This document shows, piece after piece, positions 15,118 through 22,957 of a stretch of DNA of 33,591 bases (position 1 is its first letter; every line of letters starts with the position of its first letter). Source of the DNA: DASPSR01 sp035498715 (GTDB lineage Bacteria > Nitrospirota > UBA9217); assembly GCA_035498715.1 (NCBI GenBank), contig DATJZV010000091.1:1-33591 (forward strand). The letters are read 5' to 3'. The position numbers and the translations under genes are program-made. The notes under the pieces were generated by a model that worked only from the letters and a program-made list of their open reading frames with translations, was not told the origin of the DNA and ran no database searches.

Positions 15118-15477
15118 ATGGGAGAATTAACGTTGGGAGTATTCCCTTCCCTGGTCGGCTCGATGTCGCTCGATTTTGCGTTCAAGCTTGCCGAGGCGGG
15201 GATGGCCAAAGGACACAAGGTAAACATGTGGCTCTCCGGCAATGCCGTGATGATGGCCAAAAAGGGCCAAAAAGCATTCAAAGACTATTCTCATCTTGAA
15301 AAGCGCATGAAGGAACTCATGGGCAAGGGTATGGAAGTTACGGTATGCGAAGCATGCGCCGAGGCCAGGGGATACCACAAGGAAGATACGCCCGAGGGCA
15401 TGAAGCGGGCGAGCATGGACTGGTACCTGGCAAAGACTGTCAAGACCGACCGACTTTTGCATATAGGAGGTGAGTAA
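15118..15477 (+). CDS. DsrE-like sulfurtransferase subunit
   Basis: A 119-residue DsrE/TusD-type protein. DsrE accepts persulfide sulfur on one cysteine (Cys78 in the well-studied protein) and exchanges it with DsrC. Here MEVTVCEACAEARGY puts Cys77 at the equivalent place, with a second Cys80 three residues on, so the active-site cysteine is kept. The N-terminal half (LDFAFKLAEAGMAKGHKVNMWLSG) is the usual Rossmann-like DsrE core. AAGGAGG precedes the ATG. The stop codon directly abuts the DsrF-like start, which predicts coupled translation. The order here is H-E-F, instead of the classical E-F-H. Assignment to DsrE rather than DsrF is by the Cys-containing VxVCxxA motif. Confidence 0.75.
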   Translation: MGELTLGVFPSLVGSMSLDFAFKLAEAGMAKGHKVNMWLSGNAVMMAKKGQKAFKDYSHLEKRMKELMGKGMEVTVCEACAEARGYHKEDTPEGMKRASMDWYLAKTVKTDRLLHIGGE

Positions 15478-15891
15478 ATGGGTGCCGTAAAAGTATTGTT
15501 CGTTGTACAGAGGCCGCCGTACAAGAGCGAGAACCCCCGTCTCGCGCTCACCCATGCGATCGCGAGCCAGACCGCGGAGATCTACATGGACGAAGGAGAC
15601 TCCGTTGTCCCGACCATGGTGTTCGTCGGCGACGGCGTGCTGAACGCCGTTAAGAACCAGCAGGCCATGAAGCTCTACGGGGTGACAACCACGGAGAACC
15701 ACATCAAGAGCTGTCTGCTCATCGACCTGCCCGTCTGGGTGTGCAAGGAAGATATGGAACGTTTGGGTCTCAAAGAGGACCAGATCATCACTGATGCCGA
15801 AGATATGGGGGCCGAACTCAAGACGAAATTCGTATCCTACGGTGATATTCAGAAAGAGATGGAGTCGGTCAAACATCTGCTGTTCTTTTAG
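15478..15891 (+). CDS. DsrF-like sulfurtransferase subunit
   Basis: A 137-residue DsrF/TusC-like protein. Signs are the start VLFVVQRPPYKSENPR, FVGDGVLNAVKNQQ in the middle and LLIDLPVWVCKEDMERLGL near the position where TusC has its LplYdie..Cxx..lreRGL motif. Cys79 and Cys89 are present. In known complexes DsrF is thought to be structural, while DsrE carries the sulfur. It begins at the base after the DsrE-like stop codon and is followed after 51 bp by the RsbRD-like gene. Together with the two preceding genes it would form a hetero-hexameric relay complex in the cytoplasm, a module rare in classical sulfate reducers. Confidence 0.7.
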   Translation: MGAVKVLFVVQRPPYKSENPRLALTHAIASQTAEIYMDEGDSVVPTMVFVGDGVLNAVKNQQAMKLYGVTTTENHIKSCLLIDLPVWVCKEDMERLGLKEDQIITDAEDMGAELKTKFVSYGDIQKEMESVKHLLFF

Positions 15892-15942
15892 CGGATAAAA
15901 CTCTGTAGCAGGTGCTGCAGAGCCATTGCTGACAGATTGTGA

Positions 15943-16464
15943 ATGGATATGGATCTGAAAAGACTTCTGCAGGAAAGAAAAACTGCTATCGTTAAAAGGT
16001 GGTTCGATGCCGTCACGGAGGCATATCCTGACGATACGTCCCGTTTTCTTAAAAAGAAAAAGGACCAGTTCACGAATCCCGTCGGGTACACGATCTCCGA
16101 GGGAATAGAGCACCTTTTTGACGCGCTGCTTCAGGGAATGCTTCAGGATAAAGTTTCAGCGTTTCTTGACAGCATAATCAGGATCCGAGCGATTCAGGAC
16201 TTTACGCCGTCCGAGGCCGTTGCTTTTATCTTTCGTCTGAAGAAAGTCATCCGGCAAGAGCTCGGAGACGATATTCTGAAGCAGCAGGGGATGTTGGAGG
16301 CACTATCAACATTTGATTCCGCTATCGATGACCTGGCCCTCTATTCGTTCGACATTTACATGAAGTGCCGGGAAAAGATTTACGAACTCAAGGCGAACGA
16401 AGCGAGAAATATGACGTTTCGGCTCCTGCAGAAGGCCCAGCTGCTCGATCAAAACAAGGAATAG
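15943..16464 (+). CDS. RsbRD N-terminal-like protein preceding dsrM
   Basis: A 173-residue, all-helical protein resembling the RsbT co-antagonist RsbRD N-terminal domain, a globin-like sensory fold without STAS domain here. LLQERKTAIVKRWFDAVTEAY at the start and the helix-rich end (YMKCREKIYELKANEARNM) are typical. Such proteins are found just ahead of dsrM in many dsr loci, as here, 56 bp upstream. It may sense a redox or sulfur signal or serve as a DsrMK accessory; neither is proven. No ribosome binding site stands out; two in-frame ATGs (15943, 15949) compete for the start. No membrane segment or metal-binding cluster is visible. Confidence 0.8.
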   Translation: MDMDLKRLLQERKTAIVKRWFDAVTEAYPDDTSRFLKKKKDQFTNPVGYTISEGIEHLFDALLQGMLQDKVSAFLDSIIRIRAIQDFTPSEAVAFIFRLKKVIRQELGDDILKQQGMLEALSTFDSAIDDLALYSFDIYMKCREKIYELKANEARNMTFRLLQKAQLLDQNKE

Positions 16465-16520
16465 TATCAGGTTTCGAGCCGGCATCGCTGTTTATCTTAT
16501 AAACGAAAAGAGGTAACGAT

Positions 16521-17513
16521 ATGAAAGCCTTAGTTTCTTTTATCGCGGTTCTTCTGCTTGTCCTGATTGCTTATGCAGGAGTGGCGGCGGCGAATCTGCG
16601 GTTCCTCTTTGGCGTCATCATCCCTTATGCGGCGTTCCTCATGTTCGTCGTTGGGATGATCGTCCGCGTTCTCAAATGGGGAAGTTCGCCGGTCCCGTTT
16701 CGCATTCCCACGACCTGCGGGCAGCAGAAGTCCTTTCCCTGGATCAAACAAAGCAAACTTGAAAGTCCATCCAGCATGCTGGGCGTGATCGGGCGCATGG
16801 CTCTGGAGGTGCTCGTCTTCCGTTCCCTGTTCAGAAACCTCAAAACGCAGCTGAACGGTGAAAGCAAGCTTGCCTACGGAGAAGCAAAGTGGCTCTGGCT
16901 TGCCGGTATGGCGTTCCATTGGTCATTCCTCATCATCCTGTTCCGTCATATGCGGTTCTTCATCGAGAAGGTACCGGCAGCGGTCCAACTTGCGGAAGGC
17001 CTCGACAGCTTCCTCCAGATCGGCGCTCCACTCCTCTATATGACCGATGTGATTCTCCTTCTGGCAGTGACCTACCTGTTCATCAGGAGAATCGGTATTC
17101 CCCAGATGCGATACATTTCGCTCATAGCCGACTACTTTCCTCTCTTCCTTATACTGGGAATCGCGATCTCCGGCGTTCTGATGCGCTACTTCTATAAAAC
17201 GGACATCGTTAGCGTGAAGGTGCTCGCAATGGGGCTGCTCAGTTTCAAGCCTACGGTTCCTGAGGGTATCGGTGTGATCTTCTTTATCCATTTTTTCCTC
17301 CTGAGCGTCCTGTTCGCCTACTTCCCGATGAGCAAGCTTGTGCATCTGGGCGGCGTGTTCCTGAGCCCCACGCGGAACCTGGCGAACAACAGCCGCATGA
17401 AGCGGCATGTCAATCCCTGGAACTATCCGGTTCACGTCCACACTTACGAGGAATACGAGAATGATTTCAGAGCTAAGATGAAAGATGCCGGGATCCCGGT
17501 AGAAAAGGAGTAA
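16521..17513 (+). CDS. dsrM: DsrM, menaquinone-linked cytochrome b subunit
   Basis: A 330-residue membrane protein of the NarI-like cytochrome b family. In DsrMKJOP it exchanges electrons between menaquinone and DsrK through two hemes b. The first helices are at residues 1-20 and 25-45 (LVSFIAVLLLVLIAYAGVAA, then a second), followed by a loop of about 50 residues and four further helices, with histidines near membrane ends (AFHWSFLIILFRHMRFF and IHFFLLSVLF) as likely heme ligands. AGAGGTAAC precedes the start. DsrK begins two bases after its stop, so coupling is expected. The C-terminal NNSRMKRHVNPWNYPVHVHTY stretch is typical of DsrM. Confidence 0.95.
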   Translation: MKALVSFIAVLLLVLIAYAGVAAANLRFLFGVIIPYAAFLMFVVGMIVRVLKWGSSPVPFRIPTTCGQQKSFPWIKQSKLESPSSMLGVIGRMALEVLVFRSLFRNLKTQLNGESKLAYGEAKWLWLAGMAFHWSFLIILFRHMRFFIEKVPAAVQLAEGLDSFLQIGAPLLYMTDVILLLAVTYLFIRRIGIPQMRYISLIADYFPLFLILGIAISGVLMRYFYKTDIVSVKVLAMGLLSFKPTVPEGIGVIFFIHFFLLSVLFAYFPMSKLVHLGGVFLSPTRNLANNSRMKRHVNPWNYPVHVHTYEEYENDFRAKMKDAGIPVEKE

Positions 17514-17515
17514 TC

Positions 17516-19135
17516 ATGGCAAAACTTCCGAAACCAGAAGAACTGTCGAAGATAGATTACACGCCGCCTAAGTCGGGGTGGATGGATACGCCCGTCGTGT
17601 TAAAAGAGGGCATGTTCTGCCATGGATCCAAGCCGAAGAGCCTCGAGACCATCGGGTTTCCAAATCCCCGCGATTGGCGACCGGCAGATGCGGACTGGAA
17701 ACTGCCCGAAAACTGGAAGGAAATCCTCATAGAGGGCATCGCGGACCGCTTGAAGAAGTACCGGTCGTTCCGGCTCTTCATGGACATCTGCGTCCGCTGC
17801 GGAGCCTGTGCTGATAAGTGCCACTTTTTCATCGGCACTGGCGACCCCAAAAATATGCCGGTCCTCCGCGCCGAACTGATCCGCTCGGTCTATCGGAAAG
17901 AGTTCACCACGGCCGGAAAGATCCTGGGAAAAATGGCCGGTGCCCGTGAGCTTACCCTCGATGTGCTGAAGGAATGGTGGTACTACTTTTACCAGTGCAC
18001 AGAGTGCCGCCGCTGCTCGGTCTTCTGTCCCTACGGTATCGACCAGGCCGAGATCACGATTATCGGCCGGGAACTGCTCAACTTGCTCGGTCTGAACATC
18101 GAGTGGATTGCCGGTCCCGCTGCCAACTGCTACATGAAGGGGAACCACCTTGGTCTCGAGCCCCATACTATCGTCGGCAACCTCGAATACATGCTCGATG
18201 ACATTGAGACCGTTACAGGTAAGAGGATCAAACCGACCTTTAACCGAAAGGGCGCCGAGATTCTCTTTGTGACGCCATCGGGCGACCTCTTTGCGGATCC
18301 GGGCACGTACACGGCCATGGGCTACATGATGCTCTTCGAAGAGCTCGGGCTGGATTATACCTGGAGCACATACGCTTCGGAGGGAGGCAACTTCGGGTTC
18401 TTCACCTCGAACGAGCTGGCAAAGCGGCTCAACTCGAAGATCTATGCCGAGGCCAAGCGGCTCGGGGTCAAATACGTCATCGGCGGCGAGTGCGGCCATA
18501 TGTGGAGGGTCCTCCACCAGTACATGGACACCTGGAACGGCCCCGCAGACTTCCTCGAGGTCCCCAAGTCCCCGATCACTGGCACGGTCTTCGAGCATGC
18601 AAAATCGACAAAGATGATCCATGTTGTCGAGTTCACCGCGGACCTGATAAAGAACGGAAAGCTTAAACTTGATCCGAGCAGGAACGATGACCTCGTCGTT
18701 ACGTGGCACGATTCCTGTAACACTGCGCGCGGCATGGGCTTCTTGGAAGAGCCACGCTACGTGCTCAAGAGCGTGGTGAACAACTTCTACGAAATGCCCG
18801 AAGATACCATCCGCGAGAAGACCTTCTGCTGCGGCAGCGGGTCCGGCCTCAATGCCTCGGAAGATATGGACCTCAGGATGAAGGGCGGGTTCCCGAGGGC
18901 GAACGCGGTCAAGTATGTGCATGAACACTATGGCGTGAACATGCTCGCCAATATCTGTGCCATCGATCGGGCAACGCTGAAGCCGCTCATGGATTACTGG
19001 GTCCCGGGCGTGAATGTCACCGGCCTCCATGAGCTGGTGGCCAACGCGCTGATCATGAAGGGCGAAAAGGAGAGGACGACCAATCTGCGCGGTGAACCCC
19101 TCCCTGCAAAAGCCCAGAAGGAGGAGAAAGCCTAA
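17516..19135 (+). CDS. dsrK: DsrK, HdrD-like iron-sulfur catalytic subunit
   Basis: A 539-residue cytoplasmic Fe-S protein related to heterodisulfide reductase HdrD. It is thought to reduce the DsrC trisulfide or disulfide. Two 4Fe-4S motifs are visible: C-x2-C-x2-C-x3-C at Cys92, 95, 98 and 102, and at Cys161, 164, 167 and 171. CCG-type cysteine motifs for the noncubane catalytic cluster include Cys326 (GGECGHMWR), Cys401 (WHDSCNTARG) and Cys438-439 (FCCGSGSG). The start follows AAGGAG. It ends in TAATGA, overlapping the dsrJ start by one base. It is the largest and one of the best-preserved genes of the locus. Confidence 0.96.
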   Translation: MAKLPKPEELSKIDYTPPKSGWMDTPVVLKEGMFCHGSKPKSLETIGFPNPRDWRPADADWKLPENWKEILIEGIADRLKKYRSFRLFMDICVRCGACADKCHFFIGTGDPKNMPVLRAELIRSVYRKEFTTAGKILGKMAGARELTLDVLKEWWYYFYQCTECRRCSVFCPYGIDQAEITIIGRELLNLLGLNIEWIAGPAANCYMKGNHLGLEPHTIVGNLEYMLDDIETVTGKRIKPTFNRKGAEILFVTPSGDLFADPGTYTAMGYMMLFEELGLDYTWSTYASEGGNFGFFTSNELAKRLNSKIYAEAKRLGVKYVIGGECGHMWRVLHQYMDTWNGPADFLEVPKSPITGTVFEHAKSTKMIHVVEFTADLIKNGKLKLDPSRNDDLVVTWHDSCNTARGMGFLEEPRYVLKSVVNNFYEMPEDTIREKTFCCGSGSGLNASEDMDLRMKGGFPRANAVKYVHEHYGVNMLANICAIDRATLKPLMDYWVPGVNVTGLHELVANALIMKGEKERTTNLRGEPLPAKAQKEEKA

Positions 19136-19563
19136 TGAAACTCTATGACGGCGGGAAAATAATCATTGGCCTCCTGATTTTCGTCGGCATTGCCACATTT
19201 CCTTTTTACTACAATATCGGCAAGGTGAACGCCAAGCCCGAGCCGAAGGTGGATACCCCGGCGATCCAGGAATGGGAAAAACAGTACGGAAAGAAGGAGT
19301 GTGTTGAGTCCAAGGAATTCATGCGGACCGAACACATGCAGCTCATCAACCTCTGGCGCGACTCCGTGGTCCGCAACATGAACCGTCAGTACATCAGCAC
19401 GTCGAACCATAAGAAATTCAATATGAGCTTGCAGAACGGCTGCATGCAGTGCCACTCCAATAAGAAGAAGTTCTGTGACGAGTGTCATAATTACATGGCG
19501 GTAAAGCCTTTCTGCTGGGATTGTCATATTCAGCCGAAGGAAAAGGAGGAGAATAAATCATGA
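19135..19563 (+). CDS. dsrJ: DsrJ, triheme cytochrome c
   Basis: A 142-residue periplasmic triheme cytochrome c anchored by an N-terminal helix (GGKIIIGLLIFVGIATF). Three CXXCH heme motifs lie at about residues 103-107 (CMQCH), 114-118 (CDECH) and 127-131 (CWDCH). The conserved Cys56 in KECVESKEFMRTEHM matches the residue reported as an unusual distal heme ligand in DsrJ. WRDSVVR is also family-typical. Its start overlaps the end of dsrK and its stop overlaps the dsrO start (ATGA), so translation is coupled. Its physiological substrate is unknown in the family. Confidence 0.94.
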   Translation: MKLYDGGKIIIGLLIFVGIATFPFYYNIGKVNAKPEPKVDTPAIQEWEKQYGKKECVESKEFMRTEHMQLINLWRDSVVRNMNRQYISTSNHKKFNMSLQNGCMQCHSNKKKFCDECHNYMAVKPFCWDCHIQPKEKEENKS

Positions 19564-20390
19564 GCATGGACAGGAGACAATTTCTGAAAATTGCCGGCAT
19601 CTCCTCCATTCTGGGGTTTGGCGCTTCCGTTGCGAACGCGACGCATCCGATCTGGGTCAAGGGCTTGGATCCATCGCAAGTGGAGCCGAACAAGGACGCC
19701 CTGACGGCAAAAAGATGGGCCATGGTCGTGGACATGAGCAAGTTCAAGACTGACGAGGATTTCAAGAAGACCATTGATGCATGCCACCTCACGCATAACG
19801 TCCCTGACTTCCGGAATCCCGACGGCAGCGTCGATACGAGGAAAGAGATCAAGTGGATATGGAAGGCCGCATATGAGAACGCGTTCCCGGGCCAGCCAAA
19901 CAAGTTCATGGACGAACACCTCAAGGAAATGCCCTTTCTGGTGCTGTGCAACCACTGCGACAATCCCCCGTGCGTTCGGGTGTGCCCCACGAAGGCAACA
20001 TTCAAGCTCCCGAACGGGATCACGATGCAAGACATGCACCGCTGCATCGGCTGCCGGTTCTGCATGGCGGGCTGCCCCTACGGAGCGCGGAGTTTCAACT
20101 GGGTTGACCCCCGGAAGGCCATCAACCCCGAAAGAGAAAACAAGGAATACCCAACGAGGACCAAGGGCGTCGTGGAGAAGTGCACCTTCTGCTCGGAACG
20201 GCTCGAGATCGGCAAGATGCCGGCTTGCGTGGAGGCTGCACCCAAGGGCGGCCTGGTATTCGGCGACATCGAAGATCCCAATTCAGAGGTCAGAAAGATC
20301 GTTTCGACAAAGTATACGATCAGGCGTAAATCCGACTTGGGTACCGGTCCTGCCGTTTATTATCTCATAGGAGGAAGCGACCATGCTTGA
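19560..20390 (+). CDS. dsrO: DsrO, periplasmic ferredoxin-like subunit
   Basis: A 276-residue 4Fe-4S electron-transfer protein of the NrfC/DMSO reductase B type. MSMDRRQFLKIAGISSILGF is a twin-arginine signal, so it is exported folded with its clusters. Cluster motifs include C-x2-C-x4-C-x3-CP from Cys130 (CNHCDNPPCVRVCP) and C-x2-C-x2-C-x3-CP from Cys162 (CIGCRFCMAGCPYG), plus CTFCSERL and a later cysteine. It probably relays electrons between DsrJ and DsrP. The start overlaps dsrJ by four bases and the end overlaps dsrP by eight, typical of a tightly coupled operon. Confidence 0.95.
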   Translation: MSMDRRQFLKIAGISSILGFGASVANATHPIWVKGLDPSQVEPNKDALTAKRWAMVVDMSKFKTDEDFKKTIDACHLTHNVPDFRNPDGSVDTRKEIKWIWKAAYENAFPGQPNKFMDEHLKEMPFLVLCNHCDNPPCVRVCPTKATFKLPNGITMQDMHRCIGCRFCMAGCPYGARSFNWVDPRKAINPERENKEYPTRTKGVVEKCTFCSERLEIGKMPACVEAAPKGGLVFGDIEDPNSEVRKIVSTKYTIRRKSDLGTGPAVYYLIGGSDHA

Positions 20391-21555
20391 GAAAGCATTC
20401 GAAGGAAGTAAAAAATACTGGGCATGGATATTTTTTCTCGGGGCCCTTGCGCTGGTGGGGATCTATTACTACCTGCAGCAGTTCATGTACGGATTGGGTA
20501 TAACCGGTTTGGGCCGTGACGTGTCGTGGGGCCTGTACATCGGCCAGTTCACGTTCCTTGTCGGCGTTGCTGCTTCGGCCGTGATGCTCGTGATCCCGTA
20601 CTATTTACACGATTATAAGACGTTCAGCAAGGTCGTGATCCTCGGCGAGTTCCTCGCCATCTCGGCCGTGACCATGTGCATTCTGTTCATCATGGCTGAC
20701 ATGGGCCAGCCGATGAGGGTAATGAATGTAGTGCTCCATCCGACGCCGAATTCCGTCATGTTCTGGGATTTCCTTGTGCTGTCGGGTTACCTGGTCCTGA
20801 ATCTTTTGATCGGCTGGGTCACATTGGGCTCGGACCGGAAAGGGGTTCCGCCGCCGAAATGGATCAAGCCCTTTATCTACCTGTCGGTCCCCTGGGCAGT
20901 CAGCATCCATACGGTGACGGCGTTCCTGTACGCCGGTCTTCCGGGACGGCATTTCTGGCTCAGCGCAATCATGGCAGCCCGGTTCCTGGCATCGGCATTC
21001 GCCGGCGGTCCCGCGCTTCTCATTATCCTTTCCCTCATCGTAAGGAAGGTCAGCAGGTTCGATCCCGGCAAGGAGCCGATCCAGGCGCTTGGGAAGATCG
21101 TGGCTTATGCCATGTTCGCCAACGTCTTTTTTCTGGGCCTCGAGTTCTTTACAGCCTTCTATAGCGGCATTCCGGGTCATACCGATTCGTTCAAGTATCT
21201 CTACCTCGGGCTTGATGGCCATACCGAACTGGTGCCCCTCATGTGGACGTCATCGGTCTTTGCGGTCGTCTCGCTCATCATGCTGGTAATTCCTGCTGCC
21301 CGCAAGAACGAGGGATCGCTCATCCTTGCCTGCATCATGCTCTTCATCTCCCTCTGGATCGACAAGGGATTCGGTCTGATCATCGGCGGTTTAGTGCCGA
21401 ACCCCCTGGAGCAGGTGCGTACGTACTGGCCGACGATGCCTGAGACCTGGATCACCATCGGCGTCTGGTCCATCGGGTTCCTGATCCTGAGCATGCTCTA
21501 CAAGGTCGCTATTTCAGTTCGTGAGCAGACTGCTGGAGTGGAAATAGAGCATTAA
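20383..21555 (+). CDS. dsrP: DsrP, NrfD-like membrane subunit
   Basis: A 390-residue integral membrane protein of the NrfD/PsrC family with about ten hydrophobic helices, lacking heme-binding signs. NrfD-type proteins bind quinone at the periplasmic side and pass electrons to the ferredoxin-like partner, here DsrO. Typical stretches are WGLYIGQFTFLVGVAASAVM, PWAVSIHTVTAFLYAGLPGR and FWLSAIMAARFLASAFAGGP. The start lies inside the dsrO end. A terminator hairpin follows 29 bp after the stop, which closes the main dsr transcript. Confidence 0.95.
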   Translation: MLEKAFEGSKKYWAWIFFLGALALVGIYYYLQQFMYGLGITGLGRDVSWGLYIGQFTFLVGVAASAVMLVIPYYLHDYKTFSKVVILGEFLAISAVTMCILFIMADMGQPMRVMNVVLHPTPNSVMFWDFLVLSGYLVLNLLIGWVTLGSDRKGVPPPKWIKPFIYLSVPWAVSIHTVTAFLYAGLPGRHFWLSAIMAARFLASAFAGGPALLIILSLIVRKVSRFDPGKEPIQALGKIVAYAMFANVFFLGLEFFTAFYSGIPGHTDSFKYLYLGLDGHTELVPLMWTSSVFAVVSLIMLVIPAARKNEGSLILACIMLFISLWIDKGFGLIIGGLVPNPLEQVRTYWPTMPETWITIGVWSIGFLILSMLYKVAISVREQTAGVEIEH

Positions 21556-21583
21556 TAAAACCGGAGTTATGGTTTCCCCTGAA

Positions 21584-21623
21584 AAGGGTCCTGTCCCGTA
21601 TCCAGGGACGGGCCCCTTTTTTT
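21584..21623 (+). terminator. Intrinsic terminator after dsrP
   Basis: A 14-bp stem (AAGGGTCCTGTCCC / GGGACGGGCCCCTT) with one G-U pair and one mismatch, a 7-nt loop and a run of seven T. It is the strongest terminator of the locus. Confidence 0.9.
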
Positions 21624-21636
21624 CTGCATTTCTTTC

Positions 21637-21665
21637 TTGATTTTATCTGCCCCGACGGGTACTAT
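21637..21665 (+). promoter_or_regulatory. Promoter of ferredoxin 2
   Basis: TTGATT (21637-21642), 17 bp, TACTAT (21660-21665). It lies between the dsrP terminator and the second ferredoxin, so this copy should be transcribed on its own. Start site near 21672, leader about 42 nt with AAGGAGGG. Confidence 0.5.
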
Positions 21666-21713
21666 ACGACGATTTTTGGAATCTTACTTTTACTGAAGGA
21701 GGGAACTGGGCTC

Positions 21714-21899
21714 ATGTATATGGTTACTATTGACAAGGGCAAATGCGACGGCGACGGGACCTGCGTGAATATGTGCCCGCAGTCCGTATTCAAAGTGGAC
21801 GGCGGCAAGGCCGATCCGGTGAATATGTCCGAATGCATCAGCTGTCTGACCTGCGTTGAGAACTGCCCGCAGCAGGCCATTACGGTTAGCGAGATATAA
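21714..21899 (+). CDS. Small dicluster ferredoxin 2
   Basis: A 61-residue ferredoxin nearly identical to the copy at 14433 (7 differences: Asn/Gly, Val/Met, Leu/Val, two Glu/Asp, Asn/Ser, Thr/Ser). It has the same cluster signs: a first motif with Asp in place of the second cysteine (CDGDGTC-x3-CP) and a complete second motif (CISCLTCVENCPQ). The third-base differences between copies are many, so the duplication is not recent or has been kept under protein-level selection. It has a promoter and terminator of its own, unlike copy 1. It probably serves the same electron-transfer role, perhaps under different conditions. Confidence 0.9.
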   Translation: MYMVTIDKGKCDGDGTCVNMCPQSVFKVDGGKADPVNMSECISCLTCVENCPQQAITVSEI

Positions 21900-21921
21900 A
21901 GAAGAACAACGGCTCACGAAC

Positions 21922-21957
21922 AAGGGGATAGGTGAAGAACCTATCCCCTTTCTTTTT
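21922..21957 (+). terminator. Intrinsic terminator after ferredoxin 2
   Basis: A perfect 12-bp stem AAGGGGATAGGT/ACCTATCCCCTT, 5-nt loop, then TCTTTTT. It matches the terminator behind ferredoxin 1 in sequence and position, with compensating changes inside the stem. Confidence 0.88.
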
Positions 21958-22006
21958 GGCCAGATAACGGCTGGAATACGATGAAATCCTCCCTGAACAC
22001 GTTGCG

Positions 22007-22780
22007 CTACTCTTTCTTGTCCATAAGTTTCTGGAATGCCGACAAGAGATCGATGGGCAGCGGAAAAACAATGGTCGTGTTTTTTTCCGTACCGATCTCG
22101 GTAAGGGTCTGGAGATATCTGAGCTGCAGTGCTATGGGGTTCTTACTGATGACCCCTGCTGCCTCGGACAGCTTCGCCGATGCCTGAAGTTCGCCTTCCG
22201 CATGGATGATTTTGGCCCGCCTTTCACGCTCTGCCTGTGCCTGGATGGCGATAGCTCGCTGCATCTCGGCCGGGAGGTCCACATTCTTCACTTCGACGGT
22301 GGTGACCTTCACGCCCCAGGGCTCTGTCTGGAGATCAATGACCTTCTGGAGTTCGGCGTTGATGGCCTCGCGGTTCGAGAGCAGGTCGTCGAGCATGTTC
22401 TGGCCGAGGATGCTCCTGAGCGTTGTCTGCGCGATGAGCGACGTGGCGTAGTAGAAATCCTCGACCTCAATGATGGCCTTGCGCGGATCGATAACCCGGA
22501 AGTAGGCTACAGCGCTCACCTTGACGGTAACGTTGTCCTTGGTGATCACGTCCTGCGAGGGAACGTCCATGGTGACCGTCCGCATGCTCACCCGCACCAT
22601 CTTCTGGATCCCGGGTAGGAGAATGATGAGGCCCGGGCCCTTCGTGCCACCGTCGGCGGGCACCTTTCCAAGGGTAAAGATCACGCCCCGTTCATACTGC
22701 TTCAGAATCTTGATCGTGTTGAAGAGAAACCAGATAATGATAATTACCGCAACCAGCAAACCAAGTCCTATCGCTTGCAT
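22007..22780 (-). CDS. Slipin (SPFH/band 7 membrane protein)
   Basis: A 257-residue slipin: one N-terminal membrane helix (GLGLLVAVIIIIWFLFNTIK) and an SPFH domain that starts at YERGVIFTLGK and contains the family motifs VSMRTVTMDVPSQ, ITKDNVTVKVSAVAYFRV and LRSILGQNMLDDLLSNR. A coiled-coil segment rich in Ala, Glu and Arg follows (AIQAQAERERRAKIIHAEGE). Slipins build ring or scaffold assemblies in the inner membrane and commonly pair with NfeD proteases such as the upstream gene. GGAGG lies before the start. The 232-bp gap to nfeD holds a repeat and a possible own promoter. Function in this organism is unknown; membrane-quality control is the usual proposal. Confidence 0.92.
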   Translation of the reverse strand: MQAIGLGLLVAVIIIIWFLFNTIKILKQYERGVIFTLGKVPADGGTKGPGLIILLPGIQKMVRVSMRTVTMDVPSQDVITKDNVTVKVSAVAYFRVIDPRKAIIEVEDFYYATSLIAQTTLRSILGQNMLDDLLSNREAINAELQKVIDLQTEPWGVKVTTVEVKNVDLPAEMQRAIAIQAQAERERRAKIIHAEGELQASAKLSEAAGVISKNPIALQLRYLQTLTEIGTEKNTTIVFPLPIDLLSAFQKLMDKKE

Positions 22781-22848
22781 ATCAGAACCTCCTTCGTGAA
22801 TTCTGTAGTATGTTCCTGACTCATACTAGCCGGCATCACATGCTTTGA

Positions 22849-22905
22849 ACACGAATGGAACGAATTATACGAGTGGCACGAATGAAACCGAGGATGCATT
22901 CGTGT
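22849..22905. repeat. CGAATG-type repeat with inverted arms
   Basis: Perfect 9-bp inverted arms ACACGAATG (22849-22857) and CATTCGTGT (22897-22905). Between them the related words ACGAATTATACGAGTGG and CACGAATG recur, so the stretch looks like a decayed array of about 9-12-bp units of the form ACGAATgg. It sits in the slipin leader. Confidence 0.5.
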
Positions 22906-22928
22906 ACGTCGTCCCTTCGATGACATTC

Positions 22929-22957
22929 ATGGTACAGTTTTAGAATTTTCTTTTCAA
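22929..22957 (-). promoter_or_regulatory. Possible slipin promoter
   Basis: Minus-strand TTGAAA (22957-22952), 17 bp, TACCAT (22934-22929). The leader would be about 140 nt and would include the CGAATG repeat. A shared transcript from nfeD is an alternative. Confidence 0.35.

Noticed and set aside
17600..19030. A 476-codon minus-strand frame opposite dsrK
   Set aside because: Shadow of dsrK, whose cluster motifs are unambiguous on the plus strand.
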